A stretch of DNA of 64,000 nt from Phil1 sp964600045. GTDB taxonomy: Bacteria; Bacillota; Clostridia; Christensenellales; CAG-138. A program made the position numbers and the translations under genes. The stretch is taken from assembly GCA_964600045.1 (NCBI GenBank), contig CAZRHS010000001.1, positions 62,001 to 126,000 of the forward strand, written 5' to 3'. Below are positions 43,648-52,019 of the stretch, piece by piece; the stretch's first letter is position 1, and every line of letters begins with the position of its first letter. The notes beneath the pieces are model-generated. The model had not been told where the DNA came from and did no database searches. It saw only the letters and a list, made by a program, of their open reading frames with translations.

Positions 43648-44526
43648 ATGTATAAATCATACTCCGTTTCGGATAACGTGCTTAAGGTTGAGGGCATAGA
43701 CAGGCTGAATCTTTCAAGAAGCTGTGCCTGCGGGCAAAGCTTTCGCTGGCGCGAGGAGAACGGCGTTTTCAGCGCGGCGGCATTGGGCAGAGCCGTGCAC
43801 GCAAGGCAGGAAGAAAACACGCTTTATGTTTATCCGTGCCGTGAATATGAAGCCGGCGACTGGATACATTATTTTGATCTTGAGCGGGACTACGCCGCGA
43901 TAGAAAAGCGCTTAAGTCAAGATGATCAGCTTAAAATGTGCATACCCTGCGCCACGGGCATAAGGGTATTCAATCAGGACGCGTTTGAGGCGTTAATAAC
44001 CTTTATAATATCGGCAAATAACAACATAGGCCGCATCACGGGCATAGTTGAGCGGCTGTGCGCCCTTTGCGGGGAAAGAACGGAGCTTGACGGAAAGGAG
44101 TATTTTCTTTTTCCAAAGAGCGAAAGAATAGCGGCGCTTGCTGAAGGCGACCTTACGGCCATAGGCGCGGGGTACCGCGCGCCGTACATAATAAAAAGCG
44201 CCAAGCGAATAGCGGATGGCTATAACCTTGCGGCGCTTCGCGATATGCCGCTTGACGCGGCGAGAAAAGAGCTTTTGACATTTTGCGGTGTAGGACCAAA
44301 GGTGGCCGACTGCGTGCTGCTTTTCGGCCTTGGGCATACGGACGCGTTCCCCGTTGACGTATGGATTGGCAGGGCCATGAGCGAAATATACTTTGGCGGC
44401 GAAAAGGCAAGGCGGGCGGAGCTTGAGCGGGCCATACGCGCCCTTGGGGACGAAAGCGGCATAGTGCAGCAATATATTTTTCATTACGCGCGCCAAAATG
44501 CCCTGGGTAAGCCGCAAAAAGGCTAA
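43648..44526 (+). CDS. ogg: 8-oxoguanine DNA glycosylase (OGG1 type)
   Basis: Bifunctional glycosylase/AP lyase that removes 8-oxoguanine. The N-terminal domain shows SCACGQSFRWRE, typical of OGG1-like enzymes. The helix-hairpin-helix-GPD motif is LLTFCGVGPKVADCVLLFG (near 212-230) with the catalytic Lys, and the essential Asp is in FPVDVWIGRAM. ALITFIISANNNIGRI is also conserved. At 292 residues it is full length. It is the fourth gene of a group beginning at 39991. No mutM or mutY is in the window. Confidence 0.93.
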   Translation: MYKSYSVSDNVLKVEGIDRLNLSRSCACGQSFRWREENGVFSAAALGRAVHARQEENTLYVYPCREYEAGDWIHYFDLERDYAAIEKRLSQDDQLKMCIPCATGIRVFNQDAFEALITFIISANNNIGRITGIVERLCALCGERTELDGKEYFLFPKSERIAALAEGDLTAIGAGYRAPYIIKSAKRIADGYNLAALRDMPLDAARKELLTFCGVGPKVADCVLLFGLGHTDAFPVDVWIGRAMSEIYFGGEKARRAELERAIRALGDESGIVQQYIFHYARQNALGKPQKG

Positions 44527-44534
44527 AACTCGTG

Positions 44535-44563
44535 TTGACACGGGCAATGCGCTATGCTAAAAT
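44535..44563 (+). promoter_or_regulatory. rplU-prp-rpmA promoter
   Basis: TTGACA (44535-44540) and TAAAAT (44558-44563) are 17 bases apart. The -35 box starts eight bases after the ogg stop. Confidence 0.85.
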
Positions 44564-44572
44564 ACGCAGGTG

Positions 44573-44595
44573 AGCCGCTCTGCGACGGCTTTTTT
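44573..44595 (+). terminator. attenuator hairpin in the rplU leader
   Basis: AGCCG (44573-44577) pairs with CGGCT (44586-44590), followed by a six-T run to 44595. It lies only a few bases after the predicted transcript start and 60 bases before rplU. Structured L21 leaders are known in Bacillota, where the ribosomal protein can control its own operon; the ligand here is inferred. Confidence 0.65.
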
Positions 44596-44655
44596 GAAGC
44601 GCGTTAACAGCGCCGCCGTGTCGCGGGCGAGATTGGGGAATAGGAGGTGCAGCAA

Positions 44656-44961
44656 ATGTACGCTATTATCCGTACCGGAGGCAAGCAGTACAAGGTTGAA
44701 GCGGGCGATGAGATTTTGGTCGAAAAGCTCGATCTGGAAGCCGGTGCTGAGGTTTGCTTCGAGGTTCTGATGCTTTGCGACGGCGAGAACGTTACCATAG
44801 GTAAGCCTGTGGTTGAAGGCGTTTGCGCTAAGGCAGAGGTTGTGGAACAGACCAAGGGCGACAAGGTTGTGGTGTTCAAGTATAAGGCCAAGAAGAACAT
44901 CCGCAAGAAGCAGGGTCATCGTCAGCCGTATACCAAGGTTAAGATCAACACCATAGGTTAA
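44656..44961 (+). CDS. rplU: 50S ribosomal protein L21
   Basis: Large-subunit protein of 101 residues that binds 23S rRNA. YAIIRTGGKQYKVEAGDEI and the C-terminal RKKQGHRQPYTKVKI are family hallmarks. The ATG at 44656 has AGGAGG at ideal spacing; an in-frame GTG at 44647 overlaps that site and is rejected. It is first in the conserved operon rplU-prp-rpmA. Confidence 0.98.
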   Translation: MYAIIRTGGKQYKVEAGDEILVEKLDLEAGAEVCFEVLMLCDGENVTIGKPVVEGVCAKAEVVEQTKGDKVVVFKYKAKKNIRKKQGHRQPYTKVKINTIG

Positions 44962-44969
44962 CAGAAGAC

Positions 44970-45299
44970 ATGACAGAAATTACGCTGTTCCGCATTCGTT
45001 CCCACGCTGTGGGCTTTGAGGCCGAAGGGCACACGGGTTATGCCGAAGAAGGCAGCGACATTGTGTGCGCGGCGGTGAGCGCGCTTACGCAGGGGGCGGC
45101 GATAGGGCTGAAAGAGGTTTTAGGCCTCGATATTGCGCTGGATATTTCAGAAGGGTATATGTATTGTATGCTCCCAAAGAAAATGACAACGGCGCAGCAG
45201 CACGACGCGGAGCTGATACTTAACACAATGGCAGCGACCTTAAGGTCGATTGCCGAGACAAACGGTGATTACATCAAAATGACTGATAGGGAGGTGTAA
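44970..45299 (+). CDS. prp: ribosomal-processing cysteine protease Prp
   Basis: Small protease (109 residues) that removes the N-terminal extension of L27 during ribosome assembly. The catalytic pair is visible as His21 in AEGHTGYAEEGSD and Cys33 in DIVCAAVSAL. It lies between rplU and rpmA, eight bases after the former, as in other Bacillota. Its presence matches the extended L27 encoded next. Confidence 0.96.
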   Translation: MTEITLFRIRSHAVGFEAEGHTGYAEEGSDIVCAAVSALTQGAAIGLKEVLGLDIALDISEGYMYCMLPKKMTTAQQHDAELILNTMAATLRSIAETNGDYIKMTDREV

Positions 45300-45303
45300 C
45301 ACG

Positions 45304-45597
45304 ATGATGATCAATCTGCAGCTTTTTGCTCATAAGAAGGGCGTTGGCAGTACCCGTAACGGACGTGACAGCGAGTCTAAGCGTCTTGGGCCCAAGAGGG
45401 CTGACGGGCAGTTCGTTCTGGCCGGTAACATTCTGGTCAGGCAGAGGGGCACCCACTTCCATCCCGGCACCAACGTTGGCATAGGCAAGGACGATACCCT
45501 TTTTGCCAAGGTTGATGGCGTTGTCCGCTTCGAGACCAAGCATCTTGGCCGCAAGCAGGTCAGCGTTTACGCGGTTGAGGAAGCCGCCGCTAACTGA
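45304..45597 (+). CDS. rpmA: 50S ribosomal protein L27 with cleavable N-terminus
   Basis: A 97-residue protein whose N-terminus reaches the peptidyl-transferase centre. The first nine residues (MMINLQLFA) form the Prp-type prepeptide, with cleavage expected after Phe-Ala and before His10-Lys-Lys-Gly. The core begins HKKGVGSTRNGRDSESKRLG. Two ATG codons stand in tandem at 45304 and 45307; GGGAGG serves either. A strong terminator follows. Confidence 0.98.
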   Translation: MMINLQLFAHKKGVGSTRNGRDSESKRLGPKRADGQFVLAGNILVRQRGTHFHPGTNVGIGKDDTLFAKVDGVVRFETKHLGRKQVSVYAVEEAAAN

Positions 45598-45617
45598 TTC
45601 ACAGCATCGTAACCAAC

Positions 45618-45651
45618 AAGCCGATTCTTAATAAAAGGGTCGGCTTTTTTT
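45618..45651 (+). terminator. terminator of rplU-prp-rpmA
   Basis: AAGCCGA (45618-45624) pairs with TCGGCTT (45640-45646), followed by a T-run to 45651. Confidence 0.9.
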
Positions 45652-45664
45652 ATGCCGATTTATA

Positions 45665-45673
45665 TGGTATAAT
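45665..45673 (+). promoter_or_regulatory. hflX promoter (extended -10)
   Basis: TGGTATAAT forms an extended -10 with no clear -35; it lies 35 bases before hflX. Confidence 0.55.
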
Positions 45674-45707
45674 CGCCTTTGGAATTACTAAAAAGGGGGA
45701 TATGTCC

Positions 45708-47492
45708 ATGCAGAAAAAGGTGAACGGCAATACCGAGGGCATACGGGATGCGCTGCTTGAGCGCATAACCTCCGTTTATGATATGGCGCAGGGGCAAAAC
45801 GAGTTTGCCTCGCATGAGCTTATAGCAGAGCTTTGCGCGCTTACCGGCCTTATCAGGCGGGAGATAAGCGTTTATATAAGCCGCAGCGGCAGCATAGAAG
45901 ATGTTTCCGTGGGCGACGGATCAAAGGTTAATATGCCCACCATGCGCCTTGTGCGCAATGAAGACAGGCTTTGCGGCGTGCGCTGCCTGCATACCCATCC
46001 CGGCGGGGACGGAAGGCTTAGCGGAGTTGATATAGGCACGCTCAGGAGCATGCGCCTTGACTCTATGGCCGCCATAGGCGTTAAGGACGACGGCACGGCA
46101 ACATCGCTTTACGCGGCGTATATAGGGGAGCTTGCGGGGGAAGAGCGAGAGGTTTTAGTATACGGGCCGTTAAGGCCCTATAAGCTGCCGCAGAAGCAGC
46201 TGATGGACGAAATATTCATATCAGACGAAAGACTAAAGAGCAGCACCAAGGACACGCGGGACGACGCGCCGGAGAAAACGATACTTATAGGCCTTGAAAA
46301 CGACGAAGGATACGACACGATAGAGGAGCTTGCGGAGCTTGCCAAAACCGCGGGCGCGAACGTTGTTGCGCGCAGCATACAGAAGCGGCGAACGCCGGAC
46401 AACGCAACCTATATAGGCAGCGGCAAGGTTGACGAGCTTAGCCTTCTTTGCAGCGAAACGGAAGCGGAGCTTGTTATATTCGATGATGAGCTTACGGGAA
46501 GCCAGCTTAGGAACCTTGAAACAAGGCTTGGCGTAAAGGTAATAGACCGCACGGCGCTTATACTCGATATTTTCGCGCAAAGGGCCGTAAGCCGCGAGGG
46601 CGCGCTGCAGGTTGAGCTTGCCCAGATGAAATATAACCTAACCCGCCTTACCGGGCAGGGCACATCGCTGAGCCGACTGGGCGGCGGAATAGGCACGCGA
46701 GGCCCCGGCGAGAAGAAGCTTGAAATAGACCGCCGCCGCATACGCAGGCGCATATTCGAGCTTGGGGAAGAGCTTAAAGAGGTTGAAAAGCAGCGCTCGC
46801 TAAGAAGGGAAAGGCGCGAGAAGAACGCAACCCCGCTTGTTGCGCTTGTGGGATACACAAACGCCGGCAAAAGCACATTCTTAAACGCGGTATCAAACGC
46901 GGGAGTGCTTGCGGAGGATAAGCTTTTCGCGACCCTTGATCCGGTTGTTCGCCAGATTACATTGCCAAACGGCCTTGATATACTGCTTTCCGATACCGTT
47001 GGCTTTATAAACAAGCTGCCGCACGATTTGATAGAGGCTTTCAAGTCAACGCTTGAGGAGGTTTCCAACGCCGACCTTATACTGCACGTTGTTGATATTT
47101 CAAGCGACCATTACGATGCGCAGATGAGAGTTGTTGAGGACGTTATAGCAAGCCTCGGCGCCGCGGACACGCCCAGAATAAACGTTTACAATAAAATAGA
47201 CAAGGTTGATTTCCGCCCGCGCGGAACGGATAACGACGCGTTTGTTTCCGCCGTAACGGGGGAGGGGATGGACAATCTGCTTGAAAAGGTTGAAGAGCTT
47301 CTCAGCGCCGCGCACAAAACGCTTGAGATAACCGTTCCGTACGATAAATACGAGGCCGTGGCCCTGCTGCACGCGGAGGCAAGGATTATAAGCGAGGAGC
47401 ATACCGAAATGGGCACCGAAATAAAGGCCGCCGTAGAGGACACAACGCTTAGAAAACTGAGAAAACTTCTTGGGGAGAACATTGGGGTATGA
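45708..47492 (+). CDS. hflX: ribosome-splitting GTPase HflX with an N-terminal JAMM-like domain
   Basis: HflX rescues stalled or heat-damaged ribosomes by splitting them. The usual HflX parts are present: the substrate domain with NATYIGSGKVDEL, the linker helix GQGTSLSRLGGGIGTRGPGE, and the GTPase with GYTNAGKSTFLNA (G1), DTVGFI (G3) and NKID (G4). It has 594 residues, about 170 more than a typical HflX. The extra N-terminal region holds His95-Thr-His97-x7-Ser105-x2-Asp108, the pattern of JAMM/MPN+ metalloproteases such as RadC, with Glu52 a possible partner. The ATG at 45708 has proper spacing from GGGGGA; the one at 45702 is too close. Confidence 0.93.
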   Translation: MQKKVNGNTEGIRDALLERITSVYDMAQGQNEFASHELIAELCALTGLIRREISVYISRSGSIEDVSVGDGSKVNMPTMRLVRNEDRLCGVRCLHTHPGGDGRLSGVDIGTLRSMRLDSMAAIGVKDDGTATSLYAAYIGELAGEEREVLVYGPLRPYKLPQKQLMDEIFISDERLKSSTKDTRDDAPEKTILIGLENDEGYDTIEELAELAKTAGANVVARSIQKRRTPDNATYIGSGKVDELSLLCSETEAELVIFDDELTGSQLRNLETRLGVKVIDRTALILDIFAQRAVSREGALQVELAQMKYNLTRLTGQGTSLSRLGGGIGTRGPGEKKLEIDRRRIRRRIFELGEELKEVEKQRSLRRERREKNATPLVALVGYTNAGKSTFLNAVSNAGVLAEDKLFATLDPVVRQITLPNGLDILLSDTVGFINKLPHDLIEAFKSTLEEVSNADLILHVVDISSDHYDAQMRVVEDVIASLGAADTPRINVYNKIDKVDFRPRGTDNDAFVSAVTGEGMDNLLEKVEELLSAAHKTLEITVPYDKYEAVALLHAEARIISEEHTEMGTEIKAAVEDTTLRKLRKLLGENIGV

Positions 47493-48388
47493 AGAACAAA
47501 AACGGACTTGGAGTTGCGCTGATATGCCTTGCGGCCGTGCTTTGGAGCACGAACTCCGTATTGGTTAAAAACCTTGAGCTGCCGGGCATTCTTATAAGCG
47601 GCATGCGCGCGCTTTGGGCGGGCGTTGTGCTTGCGCCCTTCATAAGGCCGAAAAAGCTTAAATGGGGACCAAAGATGCTGCTTGTTACCGCGGGATTCAT
47701 ACTGAACAGCGTGGGCGTTGTTGTGTCCATAAAGCTTACAAGCGCGGCCATAGCCGTGGGCATGCAGTTCACTTCCCCTATTTGGATTTATGTCTATTCC
47801 CGCTTAAAGGGCTATCCCTTCGTTAAGCGCCGCGTAATACCGCTTGCGGTGCTTATGGCGGGCGTTATAATATCCATGTTTTCAAAGGCGGACGGCGTTA
47901 CAATGCTTGGCAACATTATAGCCTTGGGAACCGGTATATGCTTTGCTGTGGTTACGCAGCTTAGCGGCGAGGTTGGCCGGGAAAACCCGATTGGCTTAGT
48001 CGCCGTGAACAACATAATTATGGCGGCAATTATACTGCCGATTTTCTGCCGCGACAGCATACCGGAACTTTTCACAATGGATACAGTTGGCTGGATAACG
48101 ATGCTGGCTCTTGGCATAGTGCAGTTTGGCGGCGGATACGTATTTTATAACCTGGGCCTTAAGTACACCACCCCCGCAAAGGCCAGCATGCTGAGCCCGC
48201 TTGAAATGGTATTAAGCCCCATTTGGGTTGCCATATTCATAGGCGAGGTTCCGGACATAATTGGTCTTATAGGTTTCATTGTTATAACCGCGGGCATAGC
48301 GCTTGAGATTATATATACCGCGCAGTACGCAAAACAGGCGCATCTTGCCGAGCAGAGCGTGGACAGCGCGGACACGGATGCGCTATAA
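47489..48388 (+). CDS. EamA/DMT-family transporter
   Basis: A 299-residue integral membrane protein with ten predicted helices in two homologous EamA halves (first beginning VALICLAAVLWSTNSVLVK, second ending LSPLEMVLSPIWVAIFIGE). Such transporters usually export amino acids or other metabolites; the substrate is unknown. Its ATG overlaps the hflX stop by four bases (ATGA), so the two are translated together. The C-terminus is a short hydrophilic tail. Confidence 0.9.
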   Translation: MKNKNGLGVALICLAAVLWSTNSVLVKNLELPGILISGMRALWAGVVLAPFIRPKKLKWGPKMLLVTAGFILNSVGVVVSIKLTSAAIAVGMQFTSPIWIYVYSRLKGYPFVKRRVIPLAVLMAGVIISMFSKADGVTMLGNIIALGTGICFAVVTQLSGEVGRENPIGLVAVNNIIMAAIILPIFCRDSIPELFTMDTVGWITMLALGIVQFGGGYVFYNLGLKYTTPAKASMLSPLEMVLSPIWVAIFIGEVPDIIGLIGFIVITAGIALEIIYTAQYAKQAHLAEQSVDSADTDAL

Positions 48389-48433
48389 TTAGCAAAACAC
48401 ACAGCAAATCTTAAAGGAAAGAGGTATATATTC

Positions 48434-49318
48434 ATGCTTAGGCTTACACCGGACAAGAAAATAGAGGTAATGGACGCCAAAAACGCTCCCTCCGCATTTT
48501 GCAAAAGCGGGGATACCGTTGTTTTTGAAACGCTTGATTGCTACGACAGCTCCGTTACAAGGCAGGGCGAGCGCCTTAAAATAAAGCGCATGCACAACCC
48601 CGCCACAGGTCCCCTTTTCATTGAGGGAGCGGAAGCGGGAGACGCGCTTAAGGTTGAAATACTTAAAATAGACACGCGCGAGTGGGGCGCGATGGGCACT
48701 TCCTTTGAGGAGTTCGGATTCAAGAACGTTAAGGGCAGCGACCATTCAATGCACGTTTACGATATTAAGGACGGCGTTGTTAAGGCCGGCGGCTTTGATA
48801 TTCCCGTAAATAAAATGATAGGCGTTATAGGCGTTGCTCCCGCGGGCGAGGGCGTGCTTACGGTAACCCCCGGCTCACACGGCGGAAACATGGACTGCCG
48901 CCGCATACGCGAAGGCTCAACCATATATTTCCCGGTAGCTACCAAGGGCGCTCTTCTTGCGATGGGCGATCTTCACGCGCTTATGGGAGACGGCGAAGTG
49001 TTCGGCTACGGCCTTGAGGTAAGCGGAGAGGTTACGGTTCGCGTAAGCGTTGTTAAGGACATGAAGCTTGATCAGCCCCTGCTTCTTGACGGGGACGAGG
49101 CCATGTGCGTAGCAAGCGGCGAAACGATGCAGGAGGCCACCGAAAAGGCGCTTGAATCCATGTATTATCTTTTAAGGCAGTGCGGCCAGGACGAAGGCGA
49201 GGCGGGCATACTTATGAGCATGCTTTGCAACGTTGCCCTTTGCCAGATGGTAAACCCGCTTTTCACCGTGCGCACCGAAATGCCCGCGCACATGCTTAAA
49301 AACATAATCAAGGGCTGA
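48434..49318 (+). CDS. acetamidase/formamidase-family protein
   Basis: A 294-residue soluble protein of the FmdA/AmdA amidohydrolase family, which releases ammonia from short amides. Family motifs include GPLFIEGAEAGDALKVEIL (near 57-75), GVAPAGEG (near 137), the metal-site segment TPGSHGGNMDCRRIREGS, and FPVATKGALLAMGDLHALMGDGE. The real substrate is uncertain, since many members are uncharacterised. AAAGGAAAGAGG precedes the ATG. A TATAAT at 48384-48389, in the stop region of the transporter gene, may provide a promoter. anmK begins four bases after the stop. Confidence 0.9.
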   Translation: MLRLTPDKKIEVMDAKNAPSAFCKSGDTVVFETLDCYDSSVTRQGERLKIKRMHNPATGPLFIEGAEAGDALKVEILKIDTREWGAMGTSFEEFGFKNVKGSDHSMHVYDIKDGVVKAGGFDIPVNKMIGVIGVAPAGEGVLTVTPGSHGGNMDCRRIREGSTIYFPVATKGALLAMGDLHALMGDGEVFGYGLEVSGEVTVRVSVVKDMKLDQPLLLDGDEAMCVASGETMQEATEKALESMYYLLRQCGQDEGEAGILMSMLCNVALCQMVNPLFTVRTEMPAHMLKNIIKG

Positions 49319-49322
49319 TATA

Positions 49323-50510
49323 ATGATTCACCCCATTAAGAAAATAACCGAAAAGGAATCAAGGCTTGTAATAGGCATTATGTCCGGCACGTCGGCGGAC
49401 GGCATAGACGCGGCGCTTTGCCGCATACACGGCCACGCCACCGATACGCGGGTTGAGCAGCTTGCCTTCACTTTTGTGCCGTATGAGGAAAGCGTGCGCA
49501 GCGAGGTGCTTCGCCTTGCGGGCGGCGGCACGGCAACGGCGGCGGATTTTTGCAAAATGAACTTTTTGCTGGGCAGGCTTTACGCGTCCGCCGCGCTTAA
49601 GCTTTGCCGTGACTGCGGCATTGCCAAAGAGGATATAGATCTTGTCGGCTGCCACGGGCAAACGCTTTGGCATATTCCAAATGACGAGGAGTATCTTGGC
49701 CAAAGCTTCAAAAGCACATATCAGCTGGGCGAGTTTTCGGTTATAGCGGAGGCGTTCGGCTGCCCCGTGGTTGGCGATTTCAGGGTTAGGGACGTGGCCG
49801 CGGGCGGACTTGGCGCGCCGCTTGTGCCATACAGCGAATTTTTGATATACCGAAGCAAAACCGATTGTGTTGCGCTGCAGAATATAGGCGGCATAGGCAA
49901 CATAACCTGCCTTGGGGCGAACTGCTCCATGGATGAGGTTTTCGCCTTTGATACAGGCCCGGGCAACATGGTTATTGATGCCGTGTACTCAATTATCACA
50001 AACGGTGAAAAGCACTATGACGAGGGCGGAAAGTTTGCCGCCAAGGGCAACATAAATAAAGACCTTCTGGCCTTTATGATGAACGATGAATATGTTTTAA
50101 GAAAGCCGCCCAAAACAACCGGGCGTGAGTATTACGGGGCGGAGTACGTAAAGAAAATAATGAGCTTTGCCCAAGCTCACTCCGTATCGCCTGAAGACAT
50201 TATGGCAACCGTAACCGACTTTACGGCGGAAACGATAGCGTATTCGATAAATAACTTTTTCCCCGTTAAGCCCGCAAGGCTTATCGTGGGCGGCGGAGGA
50301 AGCCTGAACGATACTCTTATGGCGGATATAAGGCGGCTTCTTCCCGATTGCTTTGTGGCTACCAATGAGCAGATAGGCTTTGACAGCAGCGCAAAGGAGG
50401 CCGTGGCGTTCGCGGTGCTCGCAAACGAAACCGTGTTCGCCGGAAACAACAACGTGCCTTCCGTAACAGGGGCGGCGCATGGCGTATCAATGGGCAAAAT
50501 AAGCCTTTGA
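49323..50510 (+). CDS. anmK: anhydro-N-acetylmuramic acid kinase
   Basis: Phosphorylates and opens 1,6-anhydro-MurNAc released by lytic transglycosylases, so that wall sugars can be reused. IGIMSGTSADGIDAAL (near residues 18-33), CHGQTLWHIP, and FDTGPGNMVIDA are diagnostic. It has 395 residues, close to the usual length. The substrate is produced by lytic transglycosylases, which the SpoIID-type protein in this window could be. It overlaps in transcription with the acetamidase gene and ends at a hairpin. Confidence 0.95.
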   Translation: MIHPIKKITEKESRLVIGIMSGTSADGIDAALCRIHGHATDTRVEQLAFTFVPYEESVRSEVLRLAGGGTATAADFCKMNFLLGRLYASAALKLCRDCGIAKEDIDLVGCHGQTLWHIPNDEEYLGQSFKSTYQLGEFSVIAEAFGCPVVGDFRVRDVAAGGLGAPLVPYSEFLIYRSKTDCVALQNIGGIGNITCLGANCSMDEVFAFDTGPGNMVIDAVYSIITNGEKHYDEGGKFAAKGNINKDLLAFMMNDEYVLRKPPKTTGREYYGAEYVKKIMSFAQAHSVSPEDIMATVTDFTAETIAYSINNFFPVKPARLIVGGGGSLNDTLMADIRRLLPDCFVATNEQIGFDSSAKEAVAFAVLANETVFAGNNNVPSVTGAAHGVSMGKISL

Positions 50511-50522
50511 TTAACAAAATGA

Positions 50523-50547
50523 AAGCGGGAGCAAATCACTCCCGCTT
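50523..50547. terminator. bidirectional terminator between anmK and the SIR2-like gene
   Basis: AAGCGGGAG (50523-50531) pairs with CTCCCGCTT (50539-50547) around a 7-base loop. Both flanks are only moderately T-rich. It separates convergent genes. Confidence 0.75.
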
Positions 50548-50556
50548 AAATTATAT

Positions 50557-51507
50557 TTATTCCCATTTAAGCCATTCGCTTCCGCCGTGGTATTGCTCCG
50601 AAGGCTCGCCGGATTGCATGCGCTGGTTTATTTCCTCATAAAGCCAATCGTAATAACCCTTGAAGTTTCCGTGGAAGCCGCCGTCCTCAACCTCCATGCC
50701 GTAGGCATCGGCAAGCAGCTTTTCCTCCGGCTTTATATCGAATTTATAAAGCGTTATCTTCTTTTCGGGGAAGTGGCGCTTTTTGCAGTTAACAAGCCAC
50801 CACAGGTCAAGCTCGGAAAGCGACATGCCAAGCGCCGCTATATGAACCTCGCCAAGCATAAAGTAATCAAGCCAGCTCCTTACTTCTATGCCGTTCTGCC
50901 TTGCGTAGCGCGTGTTGCAGCGGGCAAGAAGCGATGCCATATACTGCTGCATTTTGGCAAGCAGCTTGCCGTAATAATAGTGGGCAAATATCATGGATTT
51001 GAATTTTGCCGCCTCGCCGTGTATGTGCCAGATTGTGGGGTAATCGCCAACGGCGAAAAACGTGTGCAGCTGCTCGTTTGCGTATGTGCTGCCGCTGTCG
51101 TAAACCAGGCGGCGGGCTTTACACCTGCGCCCGGGAAGACACCTGAACTTTGGGTCAAGCGCCTTTTCAAGCTCGTATGTATAGTTGGCCGTAAGTATCG
51201 CGTTTACCGGAAGCGAGGCAAACTGCCTAAGCTGGCGCTCCTCCTCCTCGTCCGCGCGGCGCTCGCTGAGCGGCCCGGATATTTTTTTAAGCTGTTCGCC
51301 GCAGTGGTTGCCCGTAAGTATAACGGGCTGCAGCGGGTACGGCACGTGCTTAACGCTTGCCCTTTCAGGACCCGTAAGATTCTTTGTGCGAACGGATTCT
51401 ATAAGCTCTTCCCAAGATGTAAAGCCGTAGGCGCGGTTTATGCCGTTTCCAAGCACCAGCACCTTTGGCGTTGATCCGTATTCTATCCTCGGCAGGATTT
51501 CTTCCAT
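50557..51507 (-). CDS. SIR2/AbiH-like protein
   Basis: A 316-residue protein with the ordered motifs of SIR2-like and AbiH-like proteins. VLVLGNGINRAYGFTSWEEL is the N-terminal nucleotide-binding loop (near 15-34), ILTANYTYELEKAL (near 104) corresponds to the TxNYx motif, and TIWHIHGEA (near 158) carries the conserved His. LGMSLSELDLWWL (near 230) matches the GxSLxExD segment of AbiH. Members of these families include NAD-degrading and abortive-infection phage defence proteins, but other roles exist and I cannot assign one. It follows the phosphodiesterase gene by 41 bases and has GGAGG before its ATG. No partner defence gene is beside it. Confidence 0.7.
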   Translation of the reverse strand: MEEILPRIEYGSTPKVLVLGNGINRAYGFTSWEELIESVRTKNLTGPERASVKHVPYPLQPVILTGNHCGEQLKKISGPLSERRADEEEERQLRQFASLPVNAILTANYTYELEKALDPKFRCLPGRRCKARRLVYDSGSTYANEQLHTFFAVGDYPTIWHIHGEAAKFKSMIFAHYYYGKLLAKMQQYMASLLARCNTRYARQNGIEVRSWLDYFMLGEVHIAALGMSLSELDLWWLVNCKKRHFPEKKITLYKFDIKPEEKLLADAYGMEVEDGGFHGNFKGYYDWLYEEINQRMQSGEPSEQYHGGSEWLKWE

Positions 51508-51548
51508 GGCATTTCCTCCGAAAAAAGATTATAGAAAAGCGGCTTTTG

Positions 51549-52019
51549 TTAAAGCGTTATAATGCTTACCCTTGCCGTGCCGTTTTCAAGCTCCGCTTTT
51601 GCAAAGCTTTTCTTTCTGCCGCCGCGCGGCACGCTGGGACTGCCGGGGCACACAAGCTGCACCCCTAACGCGTACTCAATTTCAGAAACATGGGTGTGCC
51701 CATAAAGAGCAAGGGGGCATTCAAGCTCCTGCGCCCTAAGGCTCAGGCGGTAGCGGTCAAGCGACACGGCGTATGTATGCCCGTGCGCCATGAATATGCG
51801 CACCCCGCCAAGCGTTATAACCTGCTCCGTATCAATGCTTCCCGCGTCGCAGTTGCCCTTAACGCTGTATACAGGTTTACCGCTTTTAGCCGCCATCCAT
51901 TCGGCCTCGCGCCTGCCGTCGCCCAAAAAAGCCCAGGCATCCGCGTCGGGCAGCGCCTCATAAACGCGCCTTGCGGCATCCGTATCGCCGTGAGTATCGC
52001 TGAATATGCCAAGTATCAT
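51549..52019 (-). CDS. YfcE/MJ0936-type metallophosphoesterase
   Basis: A 156-residue calcineurin-like phosphodiesterase. The metal-binding motifs are complete: Asp8 and His10 in FSDTHGD, FLGDG, KGNCD, the AHGHTY segment and YGHTHV. Family members hydrolyse phosphodiesters such as model substrates; the physiological substrate is unknown. The ATG overlaps the rdgB stop by four bases. rdgB followed by yfcE-like genes is common in Clostridia. Confidence 0.92.
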   Translation of the reverse strand: MILGIFSDTHGDTDAARRVYEALPDADAWAFLGDGRREAEWMAAKSGKPVYSVKGNCDAGSIDTEQVITLGGVRIFMAHGHTYAVSLDRYRLSLRAQELECPLALYGHTHVSEIEYALGVQLVCPGSPSVPRGGRKKSFAKAELENGTARVSIITL

